In this document: in pieces, positions 1-8,094 of the stretch | Position numbering within the stretch: the first letter of the stretch is position 1 | How the letters are laid out: each line of letters begins with the position of its first letter | NCBI GenBank assembly: GCA_964442135.1 | Contig: CAYTYN010000004.1 | Coordinates: forward strand, 1 to 59,856 | Direction: 5' to 3' | From: Avanaerovorax sp964442135 | Lineage (GTDB): Bacteria > Bacillota > Clostridia > Peptostreptococcales > Anaerovoracaceae | DNA: 59,856 nucleotides | Program-made: the position numbers and the translations under genes | Notes under the pieces: generated by a model | Told to the model about the DNA's origin: nothing | What the model saw: only the letters and a program-made list of their open reading frames with translations | Databases searched by the model: none

Positions 1-614
1 TATGCTTTGAGTTCGTCTCCCTCTGCGCAGGCTTTGATCGTCATTCCGTATTTTTCGCCGATCTCGGCAAAAGCACTGCCGATTTCGATGCGCTCTGCTT
101 TGTTTACCGCTCTTGCCTGCGGGAAATTACGACTAACTTTCTTGTATATATCAATAAAGCTGATCACGCAGGTATGTGTATAGCCAGACAGATCATTCGC
201 CATTTTTTCAAAAGCCTGAAGATGAAAATCAAGGGAGTATTTTTCAGTGATGAATATGGGATCATACCGCCAGCCGACGCTATCCACGCCAACCGTATTT
301 GAAAGCGTCTTGAAATCCCTGATGACCTTGGCTGTATCCGGCACATTCGGCTCGATTTCTTTTCCGTAGGGTGTGATGGTTACAAACCAATATTGTCCGT
401 AAGGCTTCAGCGCATCCATATGGTTAAGCATAGGTGCGGGATTTTTCGTACAGAAGGCAATCAGATCGACCACCCGGGGATTGATCCTGTATTTTGTAAT
501 TGCTGACGGGTTATAGGGGTTACGCACCAAAACATAACCTTCTTTTATTCTGTTTAGAAACCATCTTGAATAAAAAGCGGGTATATCTGTTCTCATTCCT
601 GTCTGTAAGATCAT
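1..614 (-). CDS. DUF1848 family protein (3' end outside window)
   Basis: This minus-strand frame is open from its ATG at 612-614 to the window edge, giving 204 N-terminal residues; the C-terminus is missing. It begins MILQTGMRTDIPAFYSRWF and continues with the block VRNPYNP, then FCTKNPAP and YWFVTITPYG, an arrangement typical of the DUF1848 family. A GAGGA ribosome binding site lies a few bases upstream of the ATG. Family members are known to carry a C-terminal cysteine cluster resembling that of radical SAM enzymes, but that part lies beyond the window, so it cannot be checked. The function of the family is unknown. Confidence 0.8.
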   Translation of the reverse strand, partial: MILQTGMRTDIPAFYSRWFLNRIKEGYVLVRNPYNPSAITKYRINPRVVDLIAFCTKNPAPMLNHMDALKPYGQYWFVTITPYGKEIEPNVPDTAKVIRDFKTLSNTVGVDSVGWRYDPIFITEKYSLDFHLQAFEKMANDLSGYTHTCVISFIDIYKKVSRNFPQARAVNKAERIEIGSAFAEIGEKYGMTIKACAEGDELKA

Positions 615-966
615 ATCCGGTCCTCAATCAATGTTTTTACTTCTGTTTTATTTTCTCGGTTTCCACTGCGGATGCTGGCGGTCATACTGCGCCGACCGCC
701 GCCGGCGCTGGAACGGAAATTTTAAAAGTCCCCGTTTCATACCCATGCAGCGTCCGAGGATGATCTTTTAAGTATTGGGAAAGCATCGCGTTTTCCCTGC
801 TTAACATTGTACGGATATTTACTTATCTTGCAAGTACCCGCTTTTCCCCGAAGCAATGTAAACGCGTGGCAGGGAGCATAAGAAAACGGTATGAGTCCGC
901 TTTTACGGCAGAAAAAAGGTGCGGTCTGTCTCTCGGCAAACTGCACCTCTTCAATTGTCGTATTGA
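615..966. other. Intergenic stretch, no gene seen
   Basis: About 350 bases between two minus-strand genes. It holds the aminotransferase terminator (912-948) and a 7-bp inverted repeat GGCGGTC/GACCGCC at 677-700. Open frames here lack a ribosome binding site and resemble no protein I recognise. The promoter of the DUF1848 gene should lie here, but I see no convincing -35/-10 pair. Confidence 0.5.
912..948 (-). terminator. Rho-independent terminator of the aminotransferase gene
   Basis: Read on the minus strand, AGGTGC pairs with GCACCT, with an inner GTTTG/CAGAC helix, followed directly by six T. It starts about 20 bases after the aminotransferase stop codon. Confidence 0.75.
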
Positions 967-2088
967 TCAGATCTCGTCGAGAAGCTCTGTGATCTTCTCA
1001 AGTCCTTCTTCCAGTACCTCTGAGTCGAAGGCGTAGCCGATTCTCAAGGAGCCTTCCATCTCAAAGGCTGATCCCGGCGTGACCAGTACGCCTTTTTCCT
1101 TTATAAGCCTCACAGCCAGATCGTAGGACGGGATATCCTTATCATAGTATACCAAGGCTGTAGTGCCGGCGACAGGCTTCAGATAGTGGACTCCATCGGT
1201 TTCGTTTACCCATCTGTCCAGTATTTCTCTGTTCTTCAAAAGAATCCTTCTGTTTCTGTCAAAGATCCGGTCCTTATGGGTCAGAGCCAGGGAAGCCAGC
1301 ATGTCGTCAAGGAGGCCGCAGCTTATGGTATCGTAGTCTCTTCTGGTGTGGCAGGCCTTCAGAACCTCTTCGCTCTTCGTAGCGATCCAGCCGATCCTCA
1401 ATCCGGCCAGCGAAAATATCTTCGACATGCTGCCCACGGAAATTCCCTTATCGTAGAGGTCGACAATGGAGTGCATGTAGCTGCCGTCCGCGGAGATGCC
1501 TCTGTACACCTCGTCGCTGAGAATGAAGGCTCCCACCTTATCCGCTATCTCCGCTATTTTCTCCATAGTATCCTTCGGTATCCACGAGCCTGTAGGATTA
1601 TCGGGATTGTTCAATGTGATCATCCTGGTGTTTTCGTCGACCTGACTTCTCAAAATGTCCGGATCCGGCAAAAAGTGATTCTCGGGGGTCAGCTGATGTA
1701 TCCTCACCTCCGCACCGATGGATTCAGGTATGGAGTAATGCTGCTGATAGGTAGGCATGACCGAGACCATGTTATCCGACGGTCTGATCATGGATATGAT
1801 TACCTGGTGGTTGGCGCCGATGGCTCCGTGGGTGGGAATCACCTGCTCCGGCGCGATGCTCTCGTACATAGATGAAATACCGCCGAGGAGCTGAGGCGAG
1901 CCGAAAATGCAGCCGTAGGTCAGTCTTTTATCCTTCAAGGCTTTCAGATAAGCGTCCGGGTCCTCTCCCGCCAGCTCCAGGAGCTCTCCCAAAGTGAGAG
2001 AATCGATGCAGGTTTCACCTAGATTGTATACCGCTTCGTCCTCGTAATCGTTCATCCATCGTTCGACCTTAAAAGTTTTAATGTCCAT
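967..2088 (-). CDS. PLP-dependent class I/II aminotransferase
   Basis: A fold-type I pyridoxal-phosphate enzyme of 373 residues. The visible signature is NPDNPTG (161-167), the cofactor-ring Asp in SDEVYRG (Asp192) and the Schiff-base Lys223 in SMSKIFSLAGLRIGW. The C-terminal small domain ends with LRIGYAF. The substrate cannot be read from the sequence; similar proteins are annotated simply as aminotransferases. I chose the ATG at 2088, which has AGGA upstream and gives the usual family N-terminus; an in-frame ATG at 2121 also has a GAGGG and would add 11 residues. It is a single-gene unit, divergent from the xpaC-like gene and closed by its own terminator. Confidence 0.9.
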   Translation of the reverse strand: MDIKTFKVERWMNDYEDEAVYNLGETCIDSLTLGELLELAGEDPDAYLKALKDKRLTYGCIFGSPQLLGGISSMYESIAPEQVIPTHGAIGANHQVIISMIRPSDNMVSVMPTYQQHYSIPESIGAEVRIHQLTPENHFLPDPDILRSQVDENTRMITLNNPDNPTGSWIPKDTMEKIAEIADKVGAFILSDEVYRGISADGSYMHSIVDLYDKGISVGSMSKIFSLAGLRIGWIATKSEEVLKACHTRRDYDTISCGLLDDMLASLALTHKDRIFDRNRRILLKNREILDRWVNETDGVHYLKPVAGTTALVYYDKDIPSYDLAVRLIKEKGVLVTPGSAFEMEGSLRIGYAFDSEVLEEGLEKITELLDEI

Positions 2089-2177
2089 TTCTCGTGTCCT
2101 TTCTCGTCGGGAAGCTTTCATGTAAATTTCCCTCGGTCTTATTATAGCATTTCAGCCGAAGGGATGGTTTACCATTT

Positions 2178-2205
2178 TTGAAAAAACATTTTAATTTTGT
2201 AAAAT
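2178..2205 (+). promoter_or_regulatory. Candidate promoter (upstream of two) for the xpaC-like/telA-like genes
   Basis: TTGAAA at 2178-2183 and TAAAAT at 2200-2205 with a 16-base spacer. Confidence 0.45.
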
Positions 2206-2258
2206 ATAAAGAGCCGCGGGAGGGTCGCGGGAACCGGTTCAGGACGGTTGATTTCCTC

Positions 2259-2287
2259 TTGAAGTAGGGTCTTTCATAACGTATAAT
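2259..2287 (+). promoter_or_regulatory. Sigma-A-type promoter for the xpaC-like/telA-like genes
   Basis: TTGAAG at 2259-2264, a 17-base spacer and TATAAT at 2282-2287. Transcription would start near 2294, about 30 bases before the ATG. Confidence 0.7.
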
Positions 2288-2323
2288 GGGAGCAGAGATT
2301 TCATTTTATGGGAGCGGTGTTAG

Positions 2324-3577
2324 ATGAGATATTCCGGAGACTATGACGACTTTGATAACTTTGACGGCTTTAGCGACTTTGACAACCTTGACGACTCTGA
2401 CGACTTTGGCGAAAAGATAAAAAGAACGGTTCAGGAGGCTTGCGAAACCGGAAATTTTGCCGGCCTTAGCCGTACTGTTAACGACACCATAAACAGGGCC
2501 ATGAGGTCAATCCTGGGAAAAGACGGGAGGCAGAGACCTGACATAAGAGACGTACACCCGGAGCCTTTTGCAAAGGGTGGCCACCATCGGGGAGATGAAG
2601 GAAGGGGATATGTGGATATTTCCCCTAAGTACATCAGAACCTACGGGCAGAAGCTGAAAGGACTTTTTTTCGCGGTGGGAGGTTTTATTACGGGAGGCGT
2701 TCTGCTCATGGGGGCGATGATAGCCGCCGCCACCCTCCCTATCGTGGGAGCGGCTCTTATGATTACGGCGACGGCTTCGCTGTTAGCCATATCCCTGCCC
2801 TTCTTTGCGGCGGGACTGTATGGGACATCCCTGCTGGGGAAGATACGACGATTTGCAGAATATCTGTCGGTGCTGGGAAACAGGGAATACGGAAACATAA
2901 AGGACTTCGCCGCAAGAGTCAGGAAATCGGAGAAAAAGGTTCTTAAGGACATAGAATACATGCTGGATAAGCGGTGGTTCCTCCAGGGCCATCTGGACGC
3001 TATGAAAACCTGTCTCATGACCACCGACAGGGCTTACAACGAATACATGGCGCTTATGCGGCAGAGAGAAGAGGCGAGGCAGGCGGAAGCCGCTTCGGCA
3101 GAGCAGCGCGCCAAGGAAAATGCCGGCCTGCCCCCTGAGGTTGCGGAAACCCTGAAGAAGGGGGAGGAATCCATCGCCAGGATCAGGGCCTGCAATGAAG
3201 CCATACCGGGTGAAGAGGTATCAGAGAAGATTCTCAGGATGGAAGTCCTGACCCGCAGAATATTCGAAAGGGTAAAGGATGAACCGGATACGGTGGGCGA
3301 CATCCGCAAGCTTATGGATTACTACCTTCCTACGGCTGTGAAGCTTCTGGAGGCCTACGCGGATTTTGATTCTCTGCCTGTCAGCGGAGAAAACATAGAG
3401 GCGTCGAAAAGAGCGATCGAGGAGATGCTGGACACCATCAATTCAGCCTTTGAAAAGCTTTTAGATAAGTTATTCAGGGATATAGCCTGGGACATCTCCT
3501 CAGACGTATCCGTTCTGAAGACCATGCTGGCTCAGGATGGCCTCACAGAGAAGGATTTCGAACCGGAGAAAAAATAA
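2324..3577 (+). CDS. XpaC-like membrane protein (5-bromo-4-chloroindolyl phosphate hydrolysis family)
   Basis: A 417-residue protein. The N-terminus is a strikingly acidic, Phe-spaced tract (residues 4-29, repeated DF/DN units). Residues about 104-175 hold hydrophobic segments consistent with two or more membrane spans. A long charged helical region follows, rich in Glu, Arg and Ala and probably coiled coil. This plan matches the XpaC family, which is regularly encoded next to TelA homologues, as here (16-base gap to the next gene). XpaC was named from an effect on X-phosphate hydrolysis in Bacillus; the real biochemical role is unknown. The family call rests on architecture plus the TelA neighbour. 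Confidence 0.75.
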   Translation: MRYSGDYDDFDNFDGFSDFDNLDDSDDFGEKIKRTVQEACETGNFAGLSRTVNDTINRAMRSILGKDGRQRPDIRDVHPEPFAKGGHHRGDEGRGYVDISPKYIRTYGQKLKGLFFAVGGFITGGVLLMGAMIAAATLPIVGAALMITATASLLAISLPFFAAGLYGTSLLGKIRRFAEYLSVLGNREYGNIKDFAARVRKSEKKVLKDIEYMLDKRWFLQGHLDAMKTCLMTTDRAYNEYMALMRQREEARQAEAASAEQRAKENAGLPPEVAETLKKGEESIARIRACNEAIPGEEVSEKILRMEVLTRRIFERVKDEPDTVGDIRKLMDYYLPTAVKLLEAYADFDSLPVSGENIEASKRAIEEMLDTINSAFEKLLDKLFRDIAWDISSDVSVLKTMLAQDGLTEKDFEPEKK

Positions 3578-3592
3578 TACGGAGGTATACAT

Positions 3593-4735
3593 ATGGCACA
3601 GGATTTGAATGACTTAAGCGCGGCGTCGGAGCTTACGCTGGATCCGTTTAAGGAGGTGCAGACTCCTGCGGCGCCGTCGCCTGCTGTGGCGGAGAAGGCG
3701 TCTATGGATGACAGCGCTCTTTCAGATGAGGAGAAGAAGAAGGCGGAACGTTTTGCAGAGCAGATAGATCTAACCGACTCTGCCGTCATACTCCAGTACG
3801 GTGCAGGAGCCCAGAAGAAGATGGCCGACTTTTCGGAGACGGCTCTGGAAAACGTCAGAACTAAGGACATGGGCGAGGTGGGCAGCCTGCTCAGCGGCGT
3901 AGTCAATGAGCTGAAAGACTTCGATAAGAAAGACGAAAAAGGCTTCCTCGGATTCTTTAAAAAGCAGGGTAACAGGCTTCAGGTTCTGAAGTCGAGATAC
4001 GCTAAGGTGGAGGCTAACATAAATACCATATGTAAGGCTTTGGAGAATCATCAGGTACAGCTTCTGAAGGATATAGCCCTATTGGATAAGATGTACGAGC
4101 TGAACCTGACTTATTTCAAAGAGCTCACCATGTACATAATCGCCGGAAAGAAGAAGCTGCGGGAGGTGAGGGAAGGAGAGCTTAAGGATCTCACCGAAAA
4201 AGCCCGGCGCACAGGTCTGGCTGAGGACGCTCAGGCTGTGAGGGATCTGGCGTCTATGTGCGACAGGTTCGAGAAGAAGATACACGATCTGGAGCTGACC
4301 CGCACGATTTCCATACAGACCGCGCCCCAGATAAGGCTGGTTCAGAACAACGATACGGTGATGACTGAGAAGATACAGTCGACTCTGGTCAACACCATAC
4401 CTCTGTGGAAGAGCCAAATGGTTCTCGCCCTGGGCGTGGAACATTCCGCACAGGCCGCAAAAGCTCAGGCTGAGGTGACGGATATGACCAACGAGCTGCT
4501 GAAGAAAAACGCCGAGAAGCTGAAAGTGGCTACGGTGGAGACTGCAAAAGAGTCAGAGAGGGGCATCGTAGATATAGAGACCTTAAAGGCTACTAACGAG
4601 ACTCTCATATCCACCCTCGACGAAATGGTGACGATACAGGAGGAAGGCCGCCGGAAGAGACAGGAGGCAGAAGCTGAGATCGTCCGTCTTGAAAATGAGC
4701 TGAAGAGTAAAATGCTGGAAATCGGTCAGAGATGA
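3593..4735 (+). CDS. TelA-like toxic anion resistance protein
   Basis: A 380-residue, almost entirely helical cytoplasmic protein. It matches the TelA/KlaA family over its length: GFLGFFKKQGNRLQVLKSRYAKVEANINTI-like block, the RTISIQTAPQIRLVQNND block near residue 240, and the IPLWKSQMVLALG block near 275. The ATG follows a consensus GGAGG with 7-base spacing. TelA homologues are linked to tellurite or bacteriocin tolerance in some bacteria, but most chromosomal copies, usually paired with an XpaC gene as here, have no proven role. Co-transcription with the upstream gene is likely. Confidence 0.9.
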   Translation: MAQDLNDLSAASELTLDPFKEVQTPAAPSPAVAEKASMDDSALSDEEKKKAERFAEQIDLTDSAVILQYGAGAQKKMADFSETALENVRTKDMGEVGSLLSGVVNELKDFDKKDEKGFLGFFKKQGNRLQVLKSRYAKVEANINTICKALENHQVQLLKDIALLDKMYELNLTYFKELTMYIIAGKKKLREVREGELKDLTEKARRTGLAEDAQAVRDLASMCDRFEKKIHDLELTRTISIQTAPQIRLVQNNDTVMTEKIQSTLVNTIPLWKSQMVLALGVEHSAQAAKAQAEVTDMTNELLKKNAEKLKVATVETAKESERGIVDIETLKATNETLISTLDEMVTIQEEGRRKRQEAEAEIVRLENELKSKMLEIGQR

Positions 4736-4797
4736 CGGGAGAACCGTCCGCATTTGTGTGCATATTGTGCGTAAACGTTGAAAAATGCCCTTTTAGT

Positions 4798-4826
4798 TTG
4801 ACTTGAAATCGCTTTTGTGTTAGCAT
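4798..4826 (+). promoter_or_regulatory. Candidate promoter for the 3D-domain protein
   Basis: TTGACT at 4798-4803, a 17-base spacer and TAGCAT at 4821-4826. The -35 is good and the -10 weak. Confidence 0.5.
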
Positions 4827-4853
4827 TATCGGGAAATAAGAATAGGAGGGCTT

Positions 4854-5957
4854 ATGGAAGAAAAACCGAAAGACAGGCTTGGGACTCTTTTGGACAAGCT
4901 TTCAGGCACATGGAAAAATACCGTTTCCAAGATCGGCGGGAAGGCGTCGGGACACAGGAAAGCGGTAAGTGTGTTAAGCGTAAACTATCAAAAGATCTCA
5001 ATGGCGATCGCGATCGCCGTTTGCGCCTTGGCAGTCAGCTTGGTCATAGTGGGGTTTGCGACGCCTAAAACGGTCACCGTGAACATTGACGATTCTGTCG
5101 ATATTGTTTCCAAAGAATATAAAACGACCTCCCTTCAGGTAAAAAATTTTCTTGAAAACTACGGAATCGACTTCGTAGAAGGTGAAGATATTATAGATGT
5201 TGACCTGGACGATGCTATAGTGGACGGACTGGAGATAAATATCCAGAAGGCCGTAGACATCTCGGTAACGGCAGACGGGGAGACTCAGGTGGTCAGAACG
5301 ATTCCCGTCACGGTAAGTGAACTCTTAGAACAGATTGGCTTAGAGGTGGGAGATGACGACATTGTGGAGCCGTCTTTAGATCACGTCCTCGTGAAGGGAG
5401 ATGAGCTTCAGATAAAGAGGGTCACTACAGAATATGTGTCTGAGGTAGTCACCGAGGATTATTCCGTCACCTATGTGAACGACTACAGCCTCGCCATAGG
5501 AGATACAGAAATTACTCAGAACGGCGTTACCGGAGAAACGGAGAATACATATCTTGTGACCTATGTCGACGGTGTTGAAACCTCAAGAACTCTTGCGGAA
5601 ACAAAGGTCATAACGGAAAAGCAGGATCAGATTATTTCTATCGGTATGAACATCTCCTCAGGCATTCCTGAAGGACTCGAGTATAAGGCCGTGTATACCG
5701 GCGTAAGGGCGGTTTCCTATTACTTCTCCGGCAATCCTCGGGGATCTTACGGACTTCCGTGTACCTACGGCACGTGCGCTGTAGATCCTGATCTGATACC
5801 TTTAGGTTCCCTGTTGTATATTGAAGGGTACGGATACGCCATAGCCAACGATGTGGGTACCTCGATTAAGGGAAAAACAGTGGATCTTTACATGGAAGAC
5901 TTGAGCCAGTGTTACGTATGGGGAGCCAGAACCGTCACTGTGTACGTGATAAGCTGA
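4854..5957 (+). CDS. DUF348/G5/3D-domain cell-wall protein (YabE-like)
   Basis: A 367-residue membrane-anchored surface protein. A cytoplasmic N-terminus precedes one transmembrane segment (about 48-69). Two ubiquitin-like DUF348 repeats follow (about 72-120 and 128-185), then a G5 domain (about 190-257) and a C-terminal 3D domain. The three aspartates that name the 3D domain are Asp311 (AVDPDLIPLG), Asp333 (ANDVGTSIKG) and Asp344 (VDLY). In Firmicutes such proteins (YabE/Rpf-like) act as peptidoglycan lytic or remodelling enzymes outside the membrane. The start at 4854 follows AGGAGG. The gene has its own candidate promoter and stands alone before the tRNA pair. Confidence 0.88.
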   Translation: MEEKPKDRLGTLLDKLSGTWKNTVSKIGGKASGHRKAVSVLSVNYQKISMAIAIAVCALAVSLVIVGFATPKTVTVNIDDSVDIVSKEYKTTSLQVKNFLENYGIDFVEGEDIIDVDLDDAIVDGLEINIQKAVDISVTADGETQVVRTIPVTVSELLEQIGLEVGDDDIVEPSLDHVLVKGDELQIKRVTTEYVSEVVTEDYSVTYVNDYSLAIGDTEITQNGVTGETENTYLVTYVDGVETSRTLAETKVITEKQDQIISIGMNISSGIPEGLEYKAVYTGVRAVSYYFSGNPRGSYGLPCTYGTCAVDPDLIPLGSLLYIEGYGYAIANDVGTSIKGKTVDLYMEDLSQCYVWGARTVTVYVIS

Positions 5958-6008
5958 TGTGGAGGTCACAGTAATTTGTCCACGGAAAAAATAATCTTAT
6001 AAAAAATC

Positions 6009-6037
6009 TTGCACATTGGAGATTTACATGTTATACT
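6009..6037 (+). promoter_or_regulatory. Promoter of tRNA-Leu
   Basis: TTGCAC at 6009-6014, a 17-base spacer and TATACT at 6032-6037. Transcription would begin near 6043, right at the hairpin that precedes the tRNA. Confidence 0.75.
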
Positions 6038-6041
6038 TTAA

Positions 6042-6072
6042 CCTGTTCTGCGGAGGAGCTTCGCAGAACAGG
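6042..6072 (+). repeat. Perfect inverted repeat between the tRNA-Leu promoter and the tRNA
   Basis: CCTGTTCTGCG (6042-6052) pairs perfectly with CGCAGAACAGG (6062-6072) around a 9-base loop. It ends 5 bases before the mature tRNA 5' end. It could be a 5' leader structure for processing, or an operator overlapping the transcription start. Confidence 0.6.
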
Positions 6073-6077
6073 AATAT

Positions 6078-6160
6078 GCGGTCATGGCGGAATTGGCAGA
6101 CGCGCACGGTTCAGGTCCGTGTGGGAGACCATGGGGGTTCGAATCCCTTTGACCGCACCA
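6078..6160 (+). tRNA. tRNA-Leu (anticodon CAG)
   Basis: The acceptor stem GCGGTCA/TGACCGC, a class II long variable arm (GTGGGAGACCATGGGG region) and the T loop TTCGAAT are all present, and CCA is encoded at 6158-6160. The anticodon stem CACGG/CCGTG encloses loop TTCAGGT, giving anticodon CAG, which reads CUG. Confidence 0.95.
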
Positions 6161-6164
6161 CAGT

Positions 6165-6203
6165 AAACGCCCTTACGGTTTGAAGAAGCTGTAAGGGCGT
6201 TTT
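6165..6203 (+). terminator. Terminator of tRNA-Leu
   Basis: AAACGCCCTTAC (6165-6176) pairs perfectly with GTAAGGGCGTTT (6191-6202), and the arm runs into TTTT. It starts 4 bases after the encoded CCA. Confidence 0.85.
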
Positions 6204-6243
6204 GTCACAGTAAAGAAAGACCTGTAAAGACCTGTGACGAACG

Positions 6244-6287
6244 GAAACGCTCCTCCATCGTCGAAACCGACGATGGAGGAGCGTTTC
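6244..6287. terminator. 20-bp perfect hairpin between convergent tRNA genes
   Basis: A perfect 20-bp stem (6244-6263 with 6268-6287) with loop AAAC. It lies between tRNA-Leu (plus) and tRNA-Glu (minus). On the plus strand it is followed by TTTCTTT; on the minus strand the T-run is weak. It probably works as a bidirectional terminator, mainly protecting each tRNA from read-through of the other. Confidence 0.65.
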
Positions 6288-6296
6288 TTTAAAATC

Positions 6297-6371
6297 TGGT
6301 ATCGCCTAGGGGAGTCGAACCCCTGATTCAGCCGTGAGAGGGCTACGTCTTGACCACTTGACCAAGGCGAC
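6297..6371 (-). tRNA. tRNA-Glu (anticodon CTC)
   Basis: Reading the minus strand gives a 72-base body plus encoded CCA (6297-6299). The D stem is GTC/GAC, the anticodon stem TAGCC/GGCTG with loop CTCTCAC (anticodon CTC, reads GAG), and the T arm AGGGG-TTCGACT-CCCCT. The acceptor stem is GTCGCCT/AGGCGAT, so its first pair is G-U, which is unusual but still foldable. Confidence 0.93.
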
Positions 6372-6420
6372 ATATCGATCTTGCCAGTGAAAAAAATAAC
6401 ATTGAAATCTCACTCTGTTT

Positions 6421-6449
6421 ATTATATACTTAATTGCAACAGTTGTCCA
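6421..6449 (-). promoter_or_regulatory. Promoter of tRNA-Glu
   Basis: On the minus strand, TGGACA (6444-6449) and TATAAT (6421-6426) are separated by 17 bases. Transcription would start near 6414, about 43 bases before the tRNA. Confidence 0.65.
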
Positions 6450-6509
6450 GAAAAATTTGTTGGTTTTTGTGAAAATAGTTGTTATTGTGAAAAAGGAGAG
6501 TCTTACATT

Positions 6510-7985
6510 ATGAATTATATAAGCACCAGAGGCGGCGGAGCGCAGTTTACCGGCGCTAAAGCGATAATAAAAGGCATAGCGAAAGATAAAGGGTTATTTG
6601 TCCCCAAGTCTGTACCGCGGCTCCCCTTTGACATAGAGGAAATGGCAGATGCCGGTTACAGGGATATTGCGAAGGCCGTTATCGGTGCTTTTTTTGACGA
6701 CTTTACCGATGATGAGATGAAAGCCTGCGTCGACGGAGCATATGAAGATAAATTCGCCGCTTCGGACGTAGTGGACATTAAGAAGGCCGGAGACGCATAT
6801 TTTTTAGAGCTCTTTCACGGCAGGACGGCGGCATTTAAGGATATGGCTCTTTCTATTCTTCCTTTCCTTCTCACTACAGCTGTGAAGAAGGAAAATGAGA
6901 ACTCTAAGATCTGCATCTTAGCCGCCACCTCCGGAGATACGGGAAAAGCCGCTCTTAAGGGGTTCGCGGATGTATCGGGGACAGAGATAATAGCATTCTT
7001 CCCCAACAGCGGAGTGAGCCAGATACAGAAGAGACAGATGGAAACTCAGGAAGGTAAGAATACCCACGTTTTCGCCATAAATGGGAACTTCGACGACGCC
7101 CAGTCGGGAGTTAAAAGGATTTTCAACAACGACGAGTTCGCAGAGGAGCTGATGAAAAAGGGAATAAGACTTTCATCGGCTAATTCGATTAACATAGGCA
7201 GACTGGTGCCTCAGGTAGCTTATTACGTATACGGATATGTGAAGATGGTGGCTTCAGAGGCCATAAAGAACGGAGATAAGCTGAACATTGTAGTGCCTAC
7301 AGGAAATTTCGGAAACATTCTTGCGGCTTACTACGCTAAGCTGATGGGGATTCCTGTGGGAAGGCTCATCTGCGCATCCAACATGAATAAGGTTTTGACG
7401 GATTTTATAAACACAGGAGTTTACGACATCAGAAGAGACTTCTACCTTACCAACACTCCTTCCATGGATATACTGATCTCGAGCAATTTGGAGAGACTTC
7501 TCTGGCACCTGTCCGGAGAAGACGGGGAAGAGATCAAAGGCCTTATGGAGAAGCTGGATAAGGACAGAATATATCAGGTAAGCGATACCATAAGAGAAGG
7601 GATGAAGGACTTCTACGGCGGATTCGCCACCATGGAGGAAACTGAGGAGACGATCGGAAGGATGTACGGTGAAAACGGATACCTCATGGATCCTCACACC
7701 GCTGTGGCCTATAAGGTTTACAGGGATTACGTGAAGGATACGGGAGACAGGACGCCTACCATCATAGCCGCTACGGCAAGCCCATACAAGTTCGCTGAAA
7801 GCGTGGCTAATTCAATCGGCATCACAGACGGAAAAGACGGTTTCGACTACATGGAGAAGGTCTATGAAAAGACAGGGGTAGAGGTGCCCGGAGACCTGAA
7901 GAATCTGGCGGAGAAGAAGATCATCCATGACAGGGTAATCGAGAACCACGAAATGGAAGACGCGGTAAGAAAAGCCTTGCAGTAA
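6510..7985 (+). CDS. thrC: Threonine synthase
   Basis: Converts O-phosphohomoserine to threonine with pyridoxal phosphate, the last step of threonine synthesis. The 491-residue product starts with MNYISTRGGG, the standard N-terminus of this enzyme, and has the PLP lysine Lys110 in HGRTAAFKDMALS, then AATSGDTGKAAL and the phosphate-binding PTGNFGNILAAYYAK. I place the start at the ATG at 6510, which has AAAGGAGA upstream; the longer open frame from 6381 overlaps the tRNA-Glu promoter region and lacks a ribosome binding site. Two copies of TTGTGAAAA (6467-6475 and 6485-6493) sit just before the ribosome binding site. No other threonine gene is adjacent. Confidence 0.95.
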   Translation: MNYISTRGGGAQFTGAKAIIKGIAKDKGLFVPKSVPRLPFDIEEMADAGYRDIAKAVIGAFFDDFTDDEMKACVDGAYEDKFAASDVVDIKKAGDAYFLELFHGRTAAFKDMALSILPFLLTTAVKKENENSKICILAATSGDTGKAALKGFADVSGTEIIAFFPNSGVSQIQKRQMETQEGKNTHVFAINGNFDDAQSGVKRIFNNDEFAEELMKKGIRLSSANSINIGRLVPQVAYYVYGYVKMVASEAIKNGDKLNIVVPTGNFGNILAAYYAKLMGIPVGRLICASNMNKVLTDFINTGVYDIRRDFYLTNTPSMDILISSNLERLLWHLSGEDGEEIKGLMEKLDKDRIYQVSDTIREGMKDFYGGFATMEETEETIGRMYGENGYLMDPHTAVAYKVYRDYVKDTGDRTPTIIAATASPYKFAESVANSIGITDGKDGFDYMEKVYEKTGVEVPGDLKNLAEKKIIHDRVIENHEMEDAVRKALQ

Positions 7986-8021
7986 TCATTGGATTATGAT
8001 ATCATAAACCGTCGATTAGTT

Positions 8022-8071
8022 TACTTTCACTTAGTTCGTCGATACTCCGGCGCGGACCCGGTGAAAGCGTA
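8022..8071 (+). promoter_or_regulatory. Possible structured rpsO leader (S15 autoregulation)
   Basis: TACTTTCAC (8022-8030) can pair with GTGAAAG-c-GTA (8061-8071), enclosing a CCGG/CCGG minihairpin. It ends about 23 bases before the rpsO ATG. Ribosomal protein S15 is known to bind its own mRNA leader in several bacteria, with unrelated structures in different phyla. The pairing is seen; the regulatory role is inferred. Confidence 0.35.
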
Positions 8072-8094
8072 TCAGAAAACAGGAGGAATATAAA

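Noticed and set aside
500..763. An 87-residue plus-strand open frame
   Set aside because: It overlaps the DUF1848 gene on the opposite strand and has no ribosome binding site.
737..946. A 69-residue minus-strand frame downstream of the aminotransferase
   Set aside because: It runs through the aminotransferase terminator and has no convincing start signal.
6173..6373. A 66-residue frame across the tRNA-Glu gene
   Set aside because: It reads through a tRNA and two terminator hairpins.
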